A DNA stretch of 64,000 bases from Neckera pumila. Lineage: Eukaryota > Streptophyta > Bryopsida > Hypnales > Neckeraceae. The notes under the pieces are model-generated. The model ran no database searches. It was given only the letters and a program-made list of their open reading frames with translations, and was not told the DNA's origin. The translations under genes and the position numbers were made by a program. The stretch covers positions 16,182,001 through 16,246,000 of the forward strand of contig OZ018415.1 in NCBI GenBank assembly GCA_963969595.1. Reading direction: 5' to 3'. Positions 58,950 to 64,000 of the stretch are shown one piece after another. Positions within the stretch are counted from its first letter, which is position 1. The number at the start of each line of letters is the position of its first letter.

Positions 58950-59960
58950 TCTCATTCCACGCCCAGTCTGCCGAAGAAGCAGGACAAATTGTCGGTAAAC
59001 AAACCTGAAATTCACGGTCGCAGGAGCCAGGCCTCTTGACGGAAATCACTCACAAATGAGAAACAGGCTGTGACAAATGATCGAGGGAAGAGTAGTCGTA
59101 TTCAGTAACGTAAGAAGTCGATGCCGGCACTCGATTATTACAAGCTCTCACCTGGAAACACCAATAGAATTTCGAGCAGTTAACCCTTTAAAAGTTCTCC
59201 ATAGCAAACTGATCTACATCAGTGTCACGTCCGTATTTACCATTCTCATTCCACTCCCAATCTGCCAAAGAAACAGGACAAATTAATTCTCGGTAAACAA
59301 ACCCGGGATTCACGGGCTGAGCTGTTGGACCTCTTGCTTTGATCGCATAAGTGTGACGGAGTTCACAAAAAAAATTGAGAAACAGCTTATAACAATGAGA
59401 TCGAGCGAAGAGTAGTCGTAGCAATATTCTAGGACAGAAAGATGTCGACGCCGACACTCGTTGCTTACAAGAGCTCACCTAATAACGCCAATCGGGTTCC
59501 GCTCCCTTGAGCTGCCCTAATCAGCAAGCTCCTCCAACCCAAAACTGAATCTCCGCAGGTCGAGATTGACCATTCTTGCTCACCTCCCAATCTGCCGCAC
59601 AAAAAGGACAAATTGTCGGTAATCGAACCCTGGATGACAGAACTCTGGCCACGGCCTCTCACACTCTCCGCATCCAGAGTGACCAAAACTAAGCACAAAA
59701 CGAAATTTCAATTACGACAGAAGACGAAAGGCAGAGTAGTGGTAGAATTCTGCACCAAACCAAGTCAAAGTCGGCACTCGTTTCTTATTCCAAGACCTCA
59801 CCTGAAACGCCAGGAAGGGGTTCCGTTCCACGGTTAATGGCCGTCCTTGGTTGTCCGTCCTTGGTTGCGGTTCCATAGATTCAGCACTCCTGCACCGCTC
59901 CCAGTCTGTCGACGAAACAATACATAGTGTCGGTACAAGAATCCTGCCTCCTACCTCACT
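58950..59960. repeat. ~300-bp repeat units (copy 2 segment)
   Basis: CAGTCTGCCGAAGAAGCAGG and variants recur near 58967, 59262, 59590 and 59903, spacing 295-330 bp. The small open frames in this stretch repeat with the unit and have no domains. Near 59827-59875 and 60188-60224 lies an inverted pair built on CACGGTTAATGGCCGTCCTT. Confidence 0.75.
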
Positions 59961-60358
59961 CTCTTCGCATCAAGTGCGCCGGAATGCAAACACAAATCCA
60001 GAAGCAGGCTATGGGGAATAACCAAGAGAGGAGCAGTAGTGCTCGGACTCACAAAAGTCAAGCCGGTGCCGGCCAAGAAACAAGAGGAAGGCAAAACAGA
60101 CACTCGGAATGCTTGCTCTTGCAGACAGAGTGTGGTGAAGAAGACAACGTAGTGGCGGCCCAATGATTCATCGGAGAAGAGAAGCACCGGTAACCGCAAC
60201 CAAGGACGGCCATCAACCGTGGAAGGGCGGAGCCTATGACCATGGAGGTAATCCTCAGAATTCTTTACCTGCACTGATGATCCATTTTCTACTAAGTCAT
60301 AGAGTCACATCCTCTTAGGGCTGGGAATTCTTTCTTGAGTTTTGCATACTTTTGCTTA

Positions 60359-61833
60359 TCATACTACTAAAATCACAACAACCTCTATAATATCACAATT
60401 CAATTTTGAATAATATTATAAAAATTCAATTGCTTTTGTAATAGCCATAGGATACTTGCTACTATATATTATGTATTCTTTTTGTAAAATATTTGAAAAT
60501 CAAATGGACACTTCTAAAAAAATTTCAAAGAAACTTTTTAGACAACAAAACTATAGATAAATTCCATGTCTTTTTAAAATGTGATATTAAAGAATAAGGA
60601 AGTACCAACCACTAGCATTGCTCTACATATTCAAATGTGAAGATACTAATTATTGTTCACTTGATTAATTTATTCTTATTGCAGTGTTTTCATCTTTGCA
60701 AAGGTAATTTTGTAAAAAGTATGATATAAAGATTTTCTTTAATTACTATCACATGAAAAATTGATGAAAGTAATATATTTAATGCATAGCAAAGCAAGCG
60801 CCAATTGCTAGTTAATCTAAAAACTCATACATCTAAAATTTGCATATTTATTTTGTGTTGAATTTAGAATCAATTACAAAAACTAAATGTCAATATGCAA
60901 AGTATTTTCAAACTTATCACATTATTTGATTTTCTTTAATTACTTTATATTGCATTATATAAATATTTTCAAAGAATATTGTATGAGGATGTCAATATTT
61001 TCATTTAAAGATTATATATACTTTGTTTTTCTACATTCTATCACATAAAAAATTGATGAAAATAATATATTTAATGCGTAGCAAAGCTAGCGTCAATCGC
61101 TATTATACTAATAAAATCATCATACTACTAAAATCGTAACTCCCTCTGTAATATCACAAATGCTACCATTAATAATAGGGGCTCATGCTTGCTATGCTAT
61201 GCATTCATTGTATCACATATTAGTAAAATTTTGATATATTTGAATAGAATGCCTGATAATGATTTCAATAAATCTTTGAAATAATTAATTCTAAAATTTT
61301 GTAGAAATATTTTCAATCATGTGTATATAAAAATAATATTTCACACAATATTATATTACAGAAATAGAGTAGTAGTTTGCAATCAGCTCTGTAATATTAC
61401 TTTTATAGCTTTTATGATTTCAAAGTTCTATTGCTAATACCAAAGGATTTGAGAAATTTATTCAACTGAAGCAATTTTGGATTTCACAACAATTAAGTTG
61501 TTCATGGAGTTTTTGAAATTTACAAGTTTTTCCTTTCAGTTCAACAAGTTTTTGGATTGCCATTGTTTGTAACAATTGAGTCAACTTTTGAATGCATTAT
61601 AGCAAATGTGTATCTTTTACTATATTCATTGTTGCATATATTTCATTCATCATTCAATAAATTTCTATTGTACATTTCAATATATGCTTACTTATAAATA
61701 AAATTATACAAAGATTTTAGTAATTTTTATTTGAAGATTTATTGAAATTTTTGTTCTAGATTTTATCTACTACATTAAAATTCTAATAAAATTCTAATCA
61801 TGAATGCGTAGCATAGCAAGCGCCAACCGCTAG
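60359..61833 (+). mobile_element. Composite Helitron-like insertion, 1475 bp
   Basis: Starts TCATACTACTAAAATC between A and T, ends AAGCGCCAACCGCTAG followed by T. The paralogous site in copy 1 (GCTTATAT near 35960) is empty. Inside: 60359-60811 equals element alpha; 60812-60919 equals the sequence flanking alpha in copy 1 (36345-36456, inverted); 60920-61105 resembles another Helitron 3' end; 61120-61833 equals element beta without its MITE. No RepHel protein. Confidence 0.75.
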
Positions 61834-62711
61834 TATCTTTATAAATATACAATATACACCTCAATTTCATCAAAGGCATTATATAGTGTGGTTTTCTAAA
61901 ATGTCAAGCATTGGTTTATACGAATGAGAAATATTATGAACAAAAAAGCCCCAGGAAGCTCCATCCCTGTTTATTGTCTACAGAACTTCTCCTTTATCCA
62001 AACCAATGTTTGACATTTTAGAAAACCACACTTTTAATATGATGAATTTGATGAAATTGAAATGTATGATATATATTTGTAAAGATATAAGAAAAAATAT
62101 GTAAAAATTTAAGAAAAGATTTAGAGACTATGGGGTTAAACATAGAGAAAAAGTCACTTTAATCATTTTGAGATGATTGGTATATTACCCATACAATGCA
62201 TTAGAGACCACATTGACCATACATGTGATAAGTTTGAAAATACTTTACATACCGACATTTAGTTTTTTTAATTGATTTTGAACTCAACACAAATTATATA
62301 TGAAAATTCTAAATGTATGAGTTTCTAGATGAATTGTTGTAGGAAAAGCTCAAGGGTCACTTGCATAATCAATGTGACCCTTTCTGTTTGTGTAGTATAA
62401 GGATCTTGGATTAGAGTACTGTGAGACTGTATGGAAGAAGTTTTAAAAACTTTGGCTATATAGAGTGCAAGGTATTTTTATTTCAAGTTAAAATAACAAG
62501 TTTTTTTGCATTGTACCTTTTTCACTAGAATATTTGACTTTGAACCTTCCTAACTTAATTTTTTTGCACTTTAGAGCTTGAGTTAAAAGAATTTATCATG
62601 AAGAATTGAATTGAGAATCTAGGAAAAAATTAAAATAAAATATACTTAATTGTCATCTTTAGAAAAATTGTTAAATAAAAGTAGGTAGAAGGTAGAGGGA
62701 AAAAATAAATT

Positions 62712-63997
62712 GTTAACCCCTAAAGGACCAAGTGTTTGTTCAATGTATGCAAGAAATCTCAGGTAGGTTCCCACAAAGTCATTTTTGGTTGGACATTCAT
62801 GAAATTTGAACTCAATATATAAACATGTACCTCCTTGGTGAAAAATTAATTTTTTTTTGATTGGATGTCGAAATAAAAGTTATGATACCCTAAACTTTTT
62901 GGACAGCTCGGACAATGAAGGAATCTTTTGGAAATCTTTTGCAAAAAAACTCATCAACTTTTGAAATTTGGCATATATGTAACTAATAAAATATGGCATA
63001 CAATTGTCCAATAAAAAGCAAATTATAGTCCTCAAATCACATTCTAAGAGGAGTCAAAATTTGTTAGCTTTGTTGGAGCGGTTCCAAGAAAAAACATTTT
63101 CTTCTAACTTCAAGTCCTATTATCTTGCAATCTATGAAGTGAAAATTCTTGAAATTTTTTCCACATATTCCAAAAATGTTTGTTTCTAAATTTGAATTAT
63201 TTGGATTTCAAATAAAAAATTTCCTCATTGCACAAAAAATCATCAAAAAATAACTCGTGTATTGCCAATTCACATAACCTCCTTGCATTGCAAGGTAATT
63301 TAGTATAAACTAGACATCTCAATTGCTTCTAAAATTTTTCACAAGTGAATCTAACATCATATACTTATGAATGGTTAGAATCCTCATCATTAGAAGGGAT
63401 TTGGCCCTCCTAAAGGGCTGCGAGTTCTCGACTGCAGGGAACGGGCTGTACTGTTGCTGCAGCAGCGTAGAGCAGCAATGTGACGTGACTAAAGTCATTT
63501 TTTTTTATTTCAGCCATGCATCTTTTTTTTTAACTTCGGCCACGTCACTTTTCTTTTTTTTAACTTTTTTATTTATTTTAGAAGTAAATTTTTATTTTTA
63601 TTTTTTTGGTAATTAGGGTTTTGACAGCAACCCGATATTCCTTCCCTGCATTGGGAACAGATTGGAGAACGGGCCTGAAACAATTCTTTACTACCTCCAA
63701 ATAACATCTTATGCTTTTAATAGAGCAAAAATTTTACCACAAGAGGGCCCAAAGTCTACTAATCCTGTTTTGCAGGAATGAAAAAAAGTTTTTTTTCTCA
63801 CTTCAAATATTATAATCTTTCAATCTGTACAGTCAAATGGGATGAAATTTTTTTGCACTCTAGTATAATTTTTTCTTCAACTTTGTACAATTGAAGGTTA
63901 AAAGAGAAATTCAATTTTCATTTTTGAATAACATACCAAAAAACTGTAGTTTTTGACAATGTCTCCTTGAAAACCCCCTCAGTCCTTTAGAAGTTAG
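62712..63997. mobile_element. TTAA-flanked TIR element, 1286 bp, with nested MITE
   Basis: Left TTAACCCCTAAAGGACC at 62712, right GTCCTTTAGAAGTTAG ending at 63997. Without the nested 322-bp element its length is about 964 bp. The matching unfilled site is TTAATATCT at 39230 in copy 1, and the last three window bases (TAT) agree with that flank. Confidence 0.65.
63390..63711. mobile_element. MULE-like MITE, copy 3, 322 bp
   Basis: Ends TTAGAAGGGATTTGG and CCAAATAACATCTTA, degenerate TIRs of the family at 37552. It is absent from the related repeat at 20438-20930 (site near 20735), which shows it inserted after that repeat was copied. Confidence 0.65.
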
Positions 63998-64000
63998 TAT

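Larger units (their letters stand above)
58590..64000. mobile_element. Long dispersed repeat segment, copy 2
   Basis: Paralogue of 33434-39233 in the same order and orientation. It continues beyond the window. It carries its own Helitron and TTAA-element insertions where copy 1 is empty, and lacks those of copy 1. Confidence 0.7.

Overview
The window is nuclear DNA of a land plant: AT-rich, dominated by transposable elements and tandem repeats, with intron-bearing genes of plant families. One gene joins a protein kinase, an NB-ARC domain and leucine-rich repeats. Kinase-NBS-LRR receptors are best known from mosses, so a bryophyte (moss-like) source is my best guess. The sequence alone does not exclude a fern, lycophyte or conifer.

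Layout. 1-2.8 kb: small TIR elements and a ~140-bp tandem array. 2.8-15.3 kb: an ~86-bp satellite, split by a 6-kb non-autonomous hAT element (4646-10667) whose two ends carry inverted arrays of a GGGCGGGGACGT-type motif, and which holds a captured exon and a 57-bp tandem array. 15.7-20.4 kb: a decayed copy of the related transposase-bearing hAT. 22.1-27.6 kb (minus): an intact kinase-NB-ARC-LRR receptor gene with 18 nearly identical LRR units and a C-terminal ZZ-like zinc finger. 30.9-39.2 kb: tandem duplications and a long repeat segment carrying Helitrons and MITEs; its paralogue is at 58.6-64.0 kb. 39.8-43.4 kb (minus): a Ty1/copia element with both LTRs but a deleted polymerase. 45.7-48.9 kb (minus): a kinase-ARM pseudogene split by a solo LTR. 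54.6-57.7 kb (minus): the intact kinase-ARM gene.

Only two protein genes look functional: the receptor and the kinase-ARM gene. Both have an N-terminal helical segment followed by a TKL-type kinase, both lie on the minus strand, and a dead kinase-ARM copy lies between them, so they may be an old signalling-gene cluster diluted by transposons. For both genes I worked out splice junctions by hand; reading frames close exactly (1596 and 855 residues), except that the first receptor exon is tentative.

The strongest unusual signals are the kinase-NB-ARC-LRR-ZZ architecture with homogenised repeats, the large hAT with inverted motif arrays and a captured exon, Helitron insertions proved by reciprocal empty sites (one with apparent read-through capture), a MITE family that targets TTAA, and a copia primer-binding site matching the anticodon arm of initiator tRNA-Met.
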